Assembly: GCA_030248135.1 (NCBI GenBank)
Contig: JASANC010004355.1
Coordinates: forward strand, 124,001 to 188,000
Length of the DNA stretch: 64,000 nucleotides
Direction: 5' to 3'
Source of the DNA: Theristus sp. LFF4_11
Lineage: Eukaryota > Nematoda > Chromadorea > Monhysterida > Xyalidae
Shown here: piece after piece, positions 10,201 through 19,910 of the stretch
How the letters are laid out: every line of letters begins with the position of its first letter
How positions within the stretch are numbered: the first letter of the stretch is position 1
Made by a program: the position numbers and the translations under genes
The notes under the pieces: generated by a model
The model's database searches: none
Seen by the model: the letters and a program-made list of their open reading frames with translations, nothing else
What the model was told of the DNA's origin: nothing

Positions 10201-12376
10201 ATTGGTCAACAGAACTTCTGCTCGTATCATTTAGTACAGAAAGAGTATCGCGATTTTCAATTGCGGTTTTGGCCATCTGAGAAGCCGTTTCCTGAAACTG
10301 TTCGTTTCTCACAAGTTGATCAGCGTCCTCTTGCGAGTACCCAATTTTTTGGAGATGCTGACTAAGCCGCTCGTAAGCTTCTGATTGTTGTTCCTTATTT
10401 TCCATTCCAGCATATGCTTTAGCATTGAGAAAATCCCCAAGAAGAGAACCAGTGCCCACACTCCCCTCCACACCAGCTGATACAGCAAATGCAGATGAGA
10501 GTATTTCGTTATATTTGTCAGCCAGTGTTTGTTCATCACCGTATGCTGTTTTCTCTTGCGCAGAAAGTTGCTGGGAAACTGCCGCTGCATTTTGGATCTG
10601 CCTCTGAGTTTCAGATTGCTCAGCCGTAGAACTCGTAATTCCAGCACTGGTTGAGCGTAACTGCCCTACGGCTTCAACCGCACTTTTACCTACTTCTTTA
10701 GCCGCAGTCTGACTTAGCGTTCCTGAACTAGTGCTAGCACGATTGTAGTTATTTGAAACAGAAACAGACCCACCAGTACCATTAGCATTTGTTACTGTCA
10801 TAGACGCTCCAGTTTCAGCGCCAAGCGTAGCTGTCAATCCACGGGAGTTGACCATTGTACCGTCACCGTTTACGACACCACCAAACTTAGGATTAATATT
10901 GCTAGTATCGGTTGTTGCCTTAGGTGCAGAGTTAGCAGCTCCCATCAGGGCATAAGCTGAACCTGTTAGCAGGAACAACGTTACCGTAGGCATCAATTGA
11001 GCGATGGTGCCGCCCATACCTAATGCTGTTTCTATAGTCGTGTATGATGCTTCTATCCCACCAATGGTTTGTAAATTTAAACACTGAGCATCTGTAGGGT
11101 TTAGACATGTCTCGGCTAGAGATGCGTAATATTCCACAAATAAACGCGAAAGAACGGCCGTTATTGGAATTGTGTTTACCCAGACAACGAGTGTTAACCA
11201 TGCAAGAAGTATTTTCAGTAAAGCTCCACCAGAGATTAAGATAAGAAAAGGGATAAGTACTGTTACGAAATAGCAGATGATTTCGAAAATCTGAAGCATG
11301 ATTGTCCAGTTTTCATTGTAATAGGAGTAATCCGCTGCGCCCTTTGTGTTTTTATCTTGCATGGCACGGAAACGGGCTTTTTCCATTGATAGTTCGAGAT
11401 TACTAAAGTTTGCTTTCCCTTCGGCAGCAGCACGACGCACTATATATCTTGCATACTCACTTCTAACCAAGTTTGCAGCAGTCACAGAACCTGCGACAGT
11501 GGCATTAGTTAAATTTACGGCAGCTTCTACATTTACACGGCTACTGGTTTCCATATCCCCTATTGCTGCATTAACCCAATCAGAGTCCATCTTCTCATAT
11601 ATTTCCTGATGAGCTACATCGCAGTGAACAATGGCAGGGTTATTTTTATCGTGTGGAGCATCAGCTGAATTAAGTGCATTCCCCGGAGAGGATAACTCAA
11701 AGTATACTTCCGTGGTGAATGGAACCATATCTGTGTCGATAGCAGGCCAGAAATTATGATAACTCTTATTATCTATGTCTTCTCTCAATCCTTTACTTAC
11801 CAAACTGGCGTTGTAACAGTCTGTCACATAGTTAACCATGCTTTGAGGTAAGTCCCAATCAGGATCAAGCGACACCCTATCTGTAGGAGTCCATTGTCGT
11901 AAATTCATGAGCGCTACATAAGGATCATTGGGGATACGCACAAAATCATCTGCACCATTACCAGCAGGGACGTATTTAGGCAATGCGAAAGCTGTGGTAA
12001 GAACGTCATTCATTTCTGGACCGACTACGCCAAGCACATAGAACGGCATTGCAATACCAAGAGGTAAGTCGGTCACAAACGCTGTACTACCATTAGGTCC
12101 AGTGATTACTGCGTCATAACGTGTTCCACCTGTCGACCCCATTGAGAATCCAAACATCGTAAACCACACGATAAATGCCGCCATCAGTTTGCCTAAACTG
12201 AATTCACCGGTAGTGAGCGCATTTATAGCTGAAACAAGGATGCCAATAGCCATAGCACCACCAATAGCATTTCCTGCTCCAAGACCCCCAGCATCGAGCG
12301 CCATCATAACTGCATTAAGTACAGTTTCTATTAGGTAAGGGTCGCCAGTGGTAAAAAATTCTACTGTCTGATTCAT
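7283..12376 (-). CDS. traG: Conjugal transfer protein TraG, long repeat-bearing form
   Basis: 1697 residues. The N-terminal part (to about residue 490) has several membrane segments (near 30-55, 63-79, 360-413, 455-485) around a periplasmic loop, as in F TraG, which acts in pilus assembly and mating-pair stabilisation. A long, charged, helical, coiled-coil-like region follows. Residues about 1360-1645 are eight copies of a 36-residue Ser/Gly/Glu-rich unit (starting G-D-K-E-L-S-V-N-Q). F TraG is about 940 residues, so the length comes from the central helices and the repeats. The start overlaps the traH stop (ATGA-type overlap at 12376). Identification is firm; the function of the repeat tail is unknown. 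Confidence 0.85.
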   Translation of the reverse strand: MNQTVEFFTTGDPYLIETVLNAVMMALDAGGLGAGNAIGGAMAIGILVSAINALTTGEFSLGKLMAAFIVWFTMFGFSMGSTGGTRYDAVITGPNGSTAFVTDLPLGIAMPFYVLGVVGPEMNDVLTTAFALPKYVPAGNGADDFVRIPNDPYVALMNLRQWTPTDRVSLDPDWDLPQSMVNYVTDCYNASLVSKGLREDIDNKSYHNFWPAIDTDMVPFTTEVYFELSSPGNALNSADAPHDKNNPAIVHCDVAHQEIYEKMDSDWVNAAIGDMETSSRVNVEAAVNLTNATVAGSVTAANLVRSEYARYIVRRAAAEGKANFSNLELSMEKARFRAMQDKNTKGAADYSYYNENWTIMLQIFEIICYFVTVLIPFLILISGGALLKILLAWLTLVVWVNTIPITAVLSRLFVEYYASLAETCLNPTDAQCLNLQTIGGIEASYTTIETALGMGGTIAQLMPTVTLFLLTGSAYALMGAANSAPKATTDTSNINPKFGGVVNGDGTMVNSRGLTATLGAETGASMTVTNANGTGGSVSVSNNYNRASTSSGTLSQTAAKEVGKSAVEAVGQLRSTSAGITSSTAEQSETQRQIQNAAAVSQQLSAQEKTAYGDEQTLADKYNEILSSAFAVSAGVEGSVGTGSLLGDFLNAKAYAGMENKEQQSEAYERLSQHLQKIGYSQEDADQLVRNEQFQETASQMAKTAIENRDTLSVLNDTSRSSVDQFQESSKRAEAYQKTQGFLESASSSTEAKLNLENGDYLGREDDQLKDFIQGVQEYGLITQSEQLGILTKGLENREDIISEFQQFAKQNDYSSASISERQDILDTFIDNQKQQGVDFSGNEKALNKEIDNERDRWEKLVLQNDKDTGGLGSLINPAQQFLMGRTKELEDSIVLNGSAEDALELQKYDDKVDMLTQFMTSPNKADFFTQMSENLSQLAGDLAMVNGEGKVIETNVDSASGAERATDGTLKQSQAIPEQLDQQYEEQAGAVSESSAANGVTPQSQEDVSRDGKQKSAELIKKFEERYGEADRIIEDLENYIPGDDATYKVNRGNSYEDESQNYLDSLPINENLELDMRELFSSVTENSFGSRLQNGFELMKTEGQQANEMTTSDLKDLRLAQAYTATQTNPQLSSFNDVLEQLKGVSSEVNDLETTEELSLASNSKYFSEEGRLQLATDYSDDLTKSGRYSTDFNTTFDFIMETAKDVGTGGFFSNANTNALNAAKGVYDGDIRKTFDALQTDGERKDGAGRDTQLLAISAIEMMRNGDSTQKQLGENIAYAVKAFDESGGDYTKFEDTYKKLKDERFGKGPLDDAPEVDQKKKDAPYDFINQSVNSAAPFPLASNADTENTQKGSKDLSVNQSGNSEDSVPTTSEGGNAGQTTQSESVAGDKELSVNQSGNSEDGVLTTSEGGNAGQTTQPESVAGDKELSVNQSGNSEDGVLTTSEGGNAGQTTQSESVAGDKELSVNQTGNSEDGVLTTSEGGNAGQTTQSESVAGDKELSVNQSGNSEDGVPTTSEGGNAGLTTQPESVTGDKELSVNQSGNTEGSVSSSTVSGNAGLTTQPESVTGDKELSVNQSGNSEDGVPTTSEGGNAGQTTQPESVAGDKELSVNQSGNSEDGVPATTEGGKVGQTTQTESESAGEKELTSRVSTDEGNNQTSDTTPASETSVQQQTDFFANTFVSSKTGSNDNGKA
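7447..8312 (-). repeat. Eight 108-bp in-frame tandem repeats in traG
   Basis: Eight units of 108 bp encode a 36-residue module with the core SVNQSGNSED. Most copies differ at only a few positions (Leu/Pro, Gln/Leu, Ser/Pro swaps); the sixth copy from the N-terminal side is the most diverged (SSSTVSGN in place of TTSEGGN). The near identity at DNA level means copy number can change by slippage or recombination without a frameshift. Confidence 0.95.
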
Positions 12377-13734
12377 TACTTATCCGCTCCCAAAGCATTG
12401 CGAATGTTCAATATTGCACTGATAGTTTCGTTGGCACGTCTAATTCCTTCCGCATGTTCTTGTTCCAATTTGTACGCTGTATCCCTCATAGTTTTCACGT
12501 TGTCACCAAGTCTATCAATGGCTTCTCTTGGGATTTGTTTGATTGTGCCTTTGCTAGTAATTTCCTCAAATGCCCTTTCATATTGGCGTACTGTATCTAA
12601 AACAACTTTAGCTGCGACAGTTGCTGCTACATGTTCGCTGATATCAGCGGTGGCTTGTTTGTCTTTTACGAGATATGTAAGTCCCTTTTGGCCCATCGGG
12701 AATAGCGTAGCTAAAGCGATTTCTTCCGGCTCTAATCTTTGATTTCCGTTTTGATATTTTTGAATTAACAGATTAACCAATGTTTTAATTCTCGGTAAAA
12801 CCCCATTCCAATTGTCAGCCTCTTCTACTTTGACCTTCGTGCATCCTTGATTATCCGCTGGCCCCCAGTTCTCACATTTTAATAAGAGAGGCATGGTTCC
12901 TGCTGGTTCACCCGGATTATGACCATTTAAGAACGCTTCCACAGTTAGAGGTTTATAGGAAGCAATTGAGCCTTCTTGGTCGTTATCACCATCACTTACA
13001 TCAACAACAATATTTCCTATTAATGACTGAAAGACTTCAAAGAACTCTTTGTCACCGTAAGCGACGGTATCTGCAATAAAAGAACTTCCTTGGTATCTAG
13101 AGTTCTTAAAAAACTCATATAAATAATTGACACTACAAGCGTCACCACACGTTTCAGATACCGGTTTTGAATCATTTTTATCATATTGCTCAGCAACGTC
13201 CTCGCTAGTGCCGCTCTCAAACGTTTCGCGTATGCCTTTTATAAGTGCGTTATTTTTAATTGTGCTTTGTATGTCATCACCGTATTCGGCTACGATCTTT
13301 TCACACCCACCACGTAATAATTGGGCATGCTTTTGAATATCTTTTGCAAACTCTTTCATTTGAGACCAACAACCAGAACACATAGCATCTATCGCCACAC
13401 CGAATGCGTACATAAGCGTACCTTGCGCAATAGACCTAAGCTGTTGAACTAGCTCATCTTTATTGATTATAGAGAAAGCGCCAAGATTAAAGTCTATACC
13501 ATTACAACCATATCGGAATGATGGCGGTCTGATAGAATAAAGAGAACTGAACGTAACCTGTGGTGTTCTTATAGACGCCGCGCCGAACCCTACTGCATAA
13601 CCACCAGCAGTTTTATATCCCCTAGCTTCAGTAGTTTTAACCATGCCGTTAAACACGTTTTCAGCAGGACTTGCACTACTGATAATTGGGAGCATCAATA
13701 ATGCAAAGCAGATAGATTTAATTGCATTAATCAT
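12376..13734 (-). CDS. traH: Conjugal transfer pilus assembly protein TraH
   Basis: 452 residues, close to F TraH (about 458). It has a signal peptide ending in SSAS, then conserved TraH features: a GG-Y-x-V-G-F-G stretch, the segment with P-S-F-R-Y-G-C-N-G-I-D-F and G-A-F-S, and a Cys-rich patch (C-S-G-C) near residue 115. The C-terminal quarter is helical. TraH acts in the periplasm in pilus extension and retraction with TraF and TraG. The gene overlaps both traF (7 bases) and traG, so the three are translated as one block. Confidence 0.9.
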   Translation of the reverse strand: MINAIKSICFALLMLPIISSASPAENVFNGMVKTTEARGYKTAGGYAVGFGAASIRTPQVTFSSLYSIRPPSFRYGCNGIDFNLGAFSIINKDELVQQLRSIAQGTLMYAFGVAIDAMCSGCWSQMKEFAKDIQKHAQLLRGGCEKIVAEYGDDIQSTIKNNALIKGIRETFESGTSEDVAEQYDKNDSKPVSETCGDACSVNYLYEFFKNSRYQGSSFIADTVAYGDKEFFEVFQSLIGNIVVDVSDGDNDQEGSIASYKPLTVEAFLNGHNPGEPAGTMPLLLKCENWGPADNQGCTKVKVEEADNWNGVLPRIKTLVNLLIQKYQNGNQRLEPEEIALATLFPMGQKGLTYLVKDKQATADISEHVAATVAAKVVLDTVRQYERAFEEITSKGTIKQIPREAIDRLGDNVKTMRDTAYKLEQEHAEGIRRANETISAILNIRNALGADK

Positions 13735-14728
13735 CAGCGCTGTTCCTTCCTTTTAGTATATTATTTTCAATTTCAGTGGCTTTTTCGGTATCACTAAGAC
13801 CAAATCTATTCCGTATTAAATCCATGAGTACTTGATCTGGGTCGTCAGTCTCTTCAACCTGTAGTTCGTCCTCGATAAAATCCACTCGTTTAGCTTTTTT
13901 GATTTTGTTAAGGTCTGATTGGTCAATGATGCCTTTATCTTCGGCCAGCAAAACTAGACGCTCTTCGAGAGCATCTAGCGTTGTAAATCCATCTGTGAGT
14001 TGAGTTATCTCGCTACCATCATTGAAAACCATGAAAGTGGCTGGAACTTGAGTAATAGCCAGTTTCTTTAAGAAAGAAGGCGCCAGTTCGTTGCTTAATC
14101 TAAAGTTTTCAAAGTCTCCGGTCGGGGGTAAACCATCAAAACTGACAGGCAACGCATCAATGCCTGTTTTGTCTCTGAACATAGATATTAGTGGGCCTTG
14201 CTTTTGACACCATGGGCAATCACCACGGTAAAAATAGAAAATAGAGACCTTTTCAGATAAACGTGCGTATAGTTCTTTTTTATTCTTTTCTATTTCTTCA
14301 TCTCTCAGAATCAAAGCTGCTCCAGAGGTTTTCATCAAACGCTCTTCTGATAGCTCTGGAAATTTTAAAAACAAATTTCGATTGCGATATGAAAATTCGG
14401 AGCTTTTATCAAGCATTACTCGTTGCATGACTGCCCATGCCAAAAGATTTTCATCATTAGGCTCATCTATTGCCCGGTCACGAAGTACAGGCAAACTCTC
14501 ACGAATATGCTCAACACTGAATGGACGAACCTTTTTAGAATCATCGCTCTCTGCGGCTGGCGCTGGAGGTGGTGTAATAATTTTAGGTTCTTCTGGTTCT
14601 TCTTCGACTGGTGGCTCTTCGTGCCAATACCAACCACGCTTCCTATCTTCATAGAATGATTTTGGTGGCTCATCTGCAAGGAGGTTAAATGAGCACAGCA
14701 ATAAACTCATAAAAGCAAATTTATTCAT
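13727..14728 (-). CDS. traF: Conjugal transfer protein TraF with thioredoxin-like CPWC motif
   Basis: 333 residues from the ATG at 14728, which gives a good signal peptide (MNKFAFMSLLLCSFNLLA); an upstream ATG at 14752 only adds eight residues. A Pro/Glu-rich linker follows, then a thioredoxin-fold domain with F-Y-R-G-D-C-P-W-C near residues 172-181. TraF supports folding and assembly of the disulfide-rich mating-pair proteins; the intact CxxC suggests real oxidoreductase activity, which F TraF lacks. It is the first gene of the traF-H-G run. The promoter must lie in 14729-14840. Confidence 0.88.
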   Translation of the reverse strand: MNKFAFMSLLLCSFNLLADEPPKSFYEDRKRGWYWHEEPPVEEEPEEPKIITPPPAPAAESDDSKKVRPFSVEHIRESLPVLRDRAIDEPNDENLLAWAVMQRVMLDKSSEFSYRNRNLFLKFPELSEERLMKTSGAALILRDEEIEKNKKELYARLSEKVSIFYFYRGDCPWCQKQGPLISMFRDKTGIDALPVSFDGLPPTGDFENFRLSNELAPSFLKKLAITQVPATFMVFNDGSEITQLTDGFTTLDALEERLVLLAEDKGIIDQSDLNKIKKAKRVDFIEDELQVEETDDPDQVLMDLIRNRFGLSDTEKATEIENNILKGRNSADD

Positions 14729-14840
14729 GACCGGATTCAGGTGGACTAACATAACGCTATAGTAGCGCTAAGGCTTGGAGAGATTGCTTGATTAAGGGCC
14801 CAAATTTAAAGCGTTAATCAATTGATAAAGTCGAAGAAAT

Positions 14841-14877
14841 AAAAAAGTGCATGATAGGAATCTATCGATGCACTTTT
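14841..14877 (-). terminator. Strong terminator after the FlhCD-like operon
   Basis: AAAAGTGCAT and ATGCACTTTT pair, with extra pairing inside (CGATAG/CTATC), and a T-run follows on the minus strand. It lies 58 bases after the stop of the FlhC-like gene and insulates traF from the activator operon. Confidence 0.85.
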
Positions 14878-14934
14878 AGAAAGGATTACTCATTTGATTC
14901 ATTATGAATGTTATAGAAGTGATGCTTACTCCAT

Positions 14935-15540
14935 CTACCCTGGCTTTAGTACACTAACATTGTTCGCTTTAACCGAACTTTCTACGACTTGGGTTTTGCG
15001 CATTTTCTTTATGGCGAAGCAGTTAGTGCAGTTTGATTGTGTATTGCTGTCCATCTTAACTGCAAACGTCCAAGAACATTTATTACAACGATTGATTTTA
15101 AATAGGCCAACGCTATACATCATAAGGGCTGTATATACGCGATCAGCATAGATTTCTCCGTATAATTTGTGCTGGCTACAACGCTGTAAATTTCTTTTCA
15201 AACGTCTACAGACGAAAAGAAGCTCATCAGCCGTAATTGGCGTGTCCAAGTCTTTATTGCGTGAATTGCATTGCTGATAAGTCAAGATTGCATCATGTGC
15301 TAGCGCCCTTTCTTCAGGCCTTGTAAAAGACTGAGAACTTTTTTCACGGAAAACAATACCATCACTTTTTTGCATTTCTTTGCGGATGTTCTCGCAAAAC
15401 TTCTCTAGTTTACTGTAGTCAGAAACTTGTCCAAAACATAGGTTATGGCAGATTTTCTTGCTCAACATAAATTCTCTAACGAGAGCTTCATACTGCTCCG
15501 CAACCTGAAAAACTTGTAGTTGTTTCCTTGCGTATTTCAT
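14935..15540 (-). CDS. FlhC-like transcriptional activator (SetC/AcaC type)
   Basis: 201 residues, close to FlhC (about 190). The C-terminal part carries the two CxxC pairs of the FlhC zinc site (Cys152/155 and Cys171/174), and the R-C-N-K-C and Y-A-D-R-V-Y-T-A region fits the family. FlhC works only with FlhD as a hetero-oligomer that activates sigma-70 promoters. In SXT/R391 elements (SetCD) and IncC plasmids (AcaCD), FlhCD homologues switch on the transfer genes. Gene order here, FlhD-like first and FlhC-like directly after, is the same, so I infer the same role. Confidence 0.85.
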   Translation of the reverse strand: MKYARKQLQVFQVAEQYEALVREFMLSKKICHNLCFGQVSDYSKLEKFCENIRKEMQKSDGIVFREKSSQSFTRPEERALAHDAILTYQQCNSRNKDLDTPITADELLFVCRRLKRNLQRCSQHKLYGEIYADRVYTALMMYSVGLFKINRCNKCSWTFAVKMDSNTQSNCTNCFAIKKMRKTQVVESSVKANNVSVLKPG

Positions 15541-15884
15541 TATTTTGCACTCCGTGAGAATTTATATTTTGCAGGCTGTCTAATATTTCTAACTGCATCA
15601 CGCAATTCAAAAGAATCTTCAGCATTAGCCATTGCTAATTTTACGCTAGACATAAATTTCCGCTTTGGAGACATAAGCGATGGTAACAGATGTGCTCCAT
15701 TGGTAAGCAAAGACATCTGTTGAACGTCTGATGGTGTAACGTTTAGTTCTTCAAGAAAATATGATGACGTAGATAAATCGTCATCTACAGCAGCGAGCAA
15801 CTCACCAGACTTCCGTATGAAGTTTTGTTGAAGCACAGCTAGTTCATCTAACACGGCATCAACACGAGAATTATTAACAGGCAT
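15540..15884 (-). CDS. FlhD-like transcriptional activator subunit (SetD/AcaD type)
   Basis: 114 residues, the size of FlhD, mostly helical, with an N-terminal dimerisation-like region (L-D-E-L-A-V-L-Q-Q-N-F) and a middle segment resembling the FlhD helix-turn-helix. Similarity to FlhD is weak by eye; the call rests on size, position directly before an FlhC-like gene (the stop and next ATG overlap at 15540) and the known SetCD/AcaCD pairs. No linked Acr or SetR-type repressor gene is in this window. Confidence 0.7.
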   Translation of the reverse strand: MPVNNSRVDAVLDELAVLQQNFIRKSGELLAAVDDDLSTSSYFLEELNVTPSDVQQMSLLTNGAHLLPSLMSPKRKFMSSVKLAMANAEDSFELRDAVRNIRQPAKYKFSRSAK

Positions 15885-16526
15885 ACTACATCCTCAGTAT
15901 TACGTTTTTCTATTTCTGCGGCCTCTTACCACTCCAAGCAGTTTGACGATAAATCACTCAAACTTGTACCACACTATTCGCCATGGCACGCCACAAAAAT
16001 TACCACTTTAGTATAAGTCTCAACTAAAAAAAATATTAGTCATTGATAAATAAGAAGTTTGTATCAACCACCAATTTAACAGGTATAAAGACAAATACCT
16101 TTGTATAGAAAAACAACCATAAAAGAAAATTGATTTAAGATTTAACAAAAATCATCTACCAATTGATAATAGCACTGTTAAAAATGACGCAACCCGTGAA
16201 TAATTATTTCAACAACATTGTATAGATGAACAGTTGTCTATATATACATAAGTGCAGTACTTTTTCCAAACCACTATATTAGGTGCAATTAACATTTAAA
16301 GTATCGACAATGCTCGTGTTCACCATTAACAGATTGAAGATTAATAGACAGCTTCTCCATATCTGTAATATTGGACTTCCCTCTCTTTTCATTCATTTCC
16401 GTATCTACACAAACCAGAACTTTGCGTCATTTAAGCCCATCCCAGCTATTCAGCATAAACAGTTTGGCGATTACCGTAGTTTTAATCATCAAGCCAGCGT
16501 GTAGTTTCTGCAAGTTCTAGACACCT
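15885..16526. promoter_or_regulatory. AT-rich non-coding region upstream of the activator pair
   Basis: About 640 bases, strongly AT-rich, without a convincing gene; a 73-codon plus-strand reading at 16283 has no ribosome site. It must contain the promoter of the FlhDC-like operon and any operators controlling entry into transfer. I see no clear dyad in it. Confidence 0.5.
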
Positions 16527-17484
16527 GATAGTAATTTACAATCGCAACTTCTCAATAGGTCAAAACATCAGATTGTAATTTACAATCGCAACTTCTCAAT
16601 AGGTCAAAACATCAGATTGTAATTTACAATCGCAACTTCTCAATAGGTCAAAACATCAGATTGTAATTTACAATCGCAACTTCTCAATAAGTCAAAACAT
16701 CAGATTGTAATTTACAATCGACACTTTTCAGCAGGCCTAAACACCGGATTGTAATTTACAATCGCAACTTCACAATAGGTCAAAACATCAGATTGTAATT
16801 TACAATCGACACTTTACAGCAGGCCTAAACACCGGATTGTAATTTACAATCGACACTTTTCAGCAGGCATAAACACCGGATTGTAATTTACAATCGACAC
16901 TTTTCAGCAGGCCTAAACACCGGATTGTAATTTACAATCGCAACTTCACAATAGGTCAAAACATCAGATTGTAATTTACAATCGACACTTTTCAGCAGGC
17001 CTAAACACCGGATTGTAATTTACAATCGACACTTTTCAGCAGGCATAAACACCGGATTGTAATTTACAATCGCAACTTCTCAATAGGTCAAAACATCAGA
17101 TTGTAATTTACAATCGACACTTTTCAGCAGGTCTAAACACGGGGTTGTAATCTATAAACGTGACGTATCATAAGGCCAAAACATCAGATTGTAATTTACA
17201 ATCGCAACTTCTCAATAGGTCAAAACATCAGATTGTAATTTACAATCGCAACTTCTCAATAGGTCAAAACATCAGATTGTAATTTACAATCGACACTTTT
17301 CAGCAGGCATAAACACCGGATTGTAATTTACAATCGCAACTTCTCAATAGGTCAAAACATCAGATTGTAATTTACAATCGCAACTTCTCAATAGGTCAAA
17401 ACATCAGATTGTAATTTACAATCGACACTTTTCAGCAGGTCTAAACACGGGGTTGACGTGGTCAACCAAAATTGACCAACCCAG

Positions 17485-18366
17485 TTAAGCTACTTTTTTC
17501 AATTTCTTCATGTCCGCCTCATATTGATTTGGACTTCTGTAATCTAGATACGAATGCAACCGCTCAGGATTATAAAATGTTGTGATGTATCGCAGCATAT
17601 CTTGCTGTGCTTCATAACGAGTTTGGTATTGCTTCCAATGCACCAGTTCTTGCTTCAAGCTACCGAAGAAACTCTCAACAACACTATTATCCCAACAATC
17701 ACCTTTTCGACTCATACTGCCAACAAATTGGTGTCCTTTAAGCAAGCGCCGATAGTCTGCACTCGCATATTGGCTGCCGCGATCTGAATGGACAACCAAT
17801 CCGGCTTTTGGATTCCGCTGCCATATCGCCATCGTTAGCGCATCACATACTAATTTAGCTTTCATTCTTGAACCCATACTCCAGCCAACGACTTTCCTTG
17901 AGTAAAGATCAATAACAACGGCCAAATATAACCAGCCTTCTTGTGTCCAGATATAAGTAATATCCTGCACATAAGCTAGATTGGGTGCATCAACATCAAA
18001 TTGTCTGTCGAGCACATTGTCAAATATTGGTAACGTGTGGTTGCTGTTTGTCGTGACCTTATATTTTTTCTTGTAGCGAACTTGCACGCCTGCTTCTTTC
18101 ATCAGTCGGCGTGTAAGACGTCTACCAATAGGATAGCCCAAACAATTCAGTGCTTTTTGCATCCGTCGACTGCCATAACTATGCTCACTGGCTTTGGCAA
18201 TCTTGTGCATCCATTCTACTATTTCTTTTCGCTTGTCATCATCCGTTGTAGGTTGATGTTGAGTTTTCATATATCTATAAAACCCATTGCGCTTTACGCC
18301 TAGTAACCGGCACAACCGATCAACAGGATAGGTATTCTTTCGCTCGGCGATAAACGCGTATTTCAC
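17485..18366 (-). CDS. IS3-family transposase OrfB (DDE integrase core)
   Basis: 293 residues starting with GTG at 18366, overlapping the orfA stop by four bases. An N-terminal HTH_21-like segment ([12 protein letters not shown]) precedes an rve-type catalytic core with the DDE signature: first Asp in Q-D-I-T-Y-I, second in H-S-D-R-G-S-Q-Y, Glu in [13 protein letters not shown] fused OrfAB made by frameshifting is the usual active enzyme in this family. No defect is visible. Confidence 0.95.
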   Translation of the reverse strand: MKYAFIAERKNTYPVDRLCRLLGVKRNGFYRYMKTQHQPTTDDDKRKEIVEWMHKIAKASEHSYGSRRMQKALNCLGYPIGRRLTRRLMKEAGVQVRYKKKYKVTTNSNHTLPIFDNVLDRQFDVDAPNLAYVQDITYIWTQEGWLYLAVVIDLYSRKVVGWSMGSRMKAKLVCDALTMAIWQRNPKAGLVVHSDRGSQYASADYRRLLKGHQFVGSMSRKGDCWDNSVVESFFGSLKQELVHWKQYQTRYEAQQDMLRYITTFYNPERLHSYLDYRSPNQYEADMKKLKKVA

Positions 18367-18659
18367 TTCATTTCTTTGGCGAAGAATACAGATGCTTCCT
18401 TTAGGATGCGTTTGTCCATTTCAAGCTGTTTCACCTGTGCTTTCAGCTTTCTGATTTCTGCCTGCTCTGGCGTCAGTTTACCGTTTCCTCTGAACGCATG
18501 GCCGTCATCATCGTGTTGAAACTCTTTGACCCAGCGGCCAATGATTTGCTGACTCACATCCAACATTTTTGCGACTTCAGAGCGCGTGTGGCCTTGGTCT
18601 AGCACCAGGCTCACAGCATCCAGTTTAAATTCTTTCGTATACCGCTTTCTTCCGGCCAT
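18363..18659 (-). CDS. IS3-family transposase OrfA
   Basis: 98 residues: an HTH_Tnp_1 domain ([13 protein letters not shown], then E-V-A-K-M-L-D-V) followed by a leucine-zipper-like helix (about residues 65-90). It binds the terminal repeats and provides the N-terminal part of the OrfAB transposase. Intact. Confidence 0.93.
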   Translation of the reverse strand: MAGRKRYTKEFKLDAVSLVLDQGHTRSEVAKMLDVSQQIIGRWVKEFQHDDDGHAFRGNGKLTPEQAEIRKLKAQVKQLEMDKRILKEASVFFAKEMK

Positions 18660-19910
18660 TTACTTTCTCCAGCTAAAGTTCAATTATATCCTTAACTGGA
18701 CTGGTCAACTCAATTAAACCACCTCAGGTTGTAATCTATAAACGTGACGTATCATAAGGCCAAAACATCAGATTGTAATTTACAATCGACACTTTTCAGC
18801 AGGCCTAAACACCGGATTGTAATTTACAATCGCAACTTCTCAATAGGTCAAAACATCAGATTGTAATTTACAATCGACACTTTTCAGCAGGTCTAAACAC
18901 GGGGTTGTAATCTATAAACGTGACGTATCATAAGGCCAAAACATCAGATTGTAATTTACAATCGCAACTTCTCAATAGGTCAAAACATCAGATTGTAATT
19001 TACAATCGCAACTTCTCAATAGGTCAAAACATCAGATTGTAATTTACAATCGACACTTTTCAGCAGGCATAAACACCGGATTGTAATTTACAATCGCAAC
19101 TTCTCAATAGGTCAAAACATCAGATTGTAATTTACAATCGCAACTTCTCAATAGGTCAAAACATCAGATTGTAATTTACAATCGACACTTTTCAGCAGGT
19201 CTAAACACGGGGTTGTAATCTATAAACGTGACGTATCATAAGGCCAAAACATCAGATTGTAATTTACAATCGCAACTTCTCAATAGGTCAAAACATCAGA
19301 TTGTAATTTACAATCGACACTTTTCAGCAGGCCTAAACACCGGATTGTAATTTACAATCGACACTTTTCAGCAGGCATAAACACCGGATTGTAATTTACA
19401 ATCGCAACTTCTCAATAGGTCAAAACATCAGATTGTAATTTACAATCGACACTTTTCAGCAGGTCTAAACACGGGGTTGTAATCTATAAACGTGACGTAT
19501 CATAAGGCCAAAACATCAGATTGTAATTTACAATCGACACTTTTCAGCAGGCCTAAACACCGGATTGTAATTTACAATCGCAACTTCTCAATAGGTCAAA
19601 ACATCAGATTGTAATTTACAATCGACACTTTTCAGCAGGTCTAAACACGGGGTTGTAATCTATAAACGTGACGTATCATAAGGCCAAAACACCGGATTGT
19701 AATTTACAATCGACACTTTACAGCAGGCCTAAACACCGGATTGTAATTTACAATCGACACTTTTCAGCAGGCATAAACACCGGATTGTAATTTACAATCG
19801 ACACTTTTCAGCAGGCATAAACACCGGATTGTAATTTACAATCGCAACTTCTCAATAGGTCAAAACATCAGATTGTAATTTACAATCGTGACTTTTTTAA
19901 TTAGTCAAAA

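Larger units (their letters stand above)
17454..18726 (-). mobile_element. IS3-family insertion sequence, complete, with GGT target duplication
   Basis: 1273 bp. The ends start TGACGTGG and TGAGGTGG and run as imperfect inverted repeats of about 36 bp ending in CCAGTTAAG. The flanks are GGT at 17451-17453 and again at 18727-18729; removing the element and one GGT restores a degenerate repeat unit of the array exactly. The two overlapping genes orfA and orfB fit the IS3 subgroup. Intact ends, genes and target duplication suggest a recent insertion. Confidence 0.95.

Noticed and set aside
10309..10647. 112-codon ORF on the minus strand within traG
   Set aside because: Frame shadow of the traG helical region; no independent signals.
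14382..14679. Plus-strand and alternate-frame ORFs in the Pro/Glu-rich part of traF
   Set aside because: Low-complexity coding sequence opens several frames; only the traF frame has a signal peptide and thioredoxin motif.
16283..16504. 73-codon plus-strand ORF
   Set aside because: No ribosome site, AT-driven composition, runs to the edge of the centromere array; no sign of a real protein.
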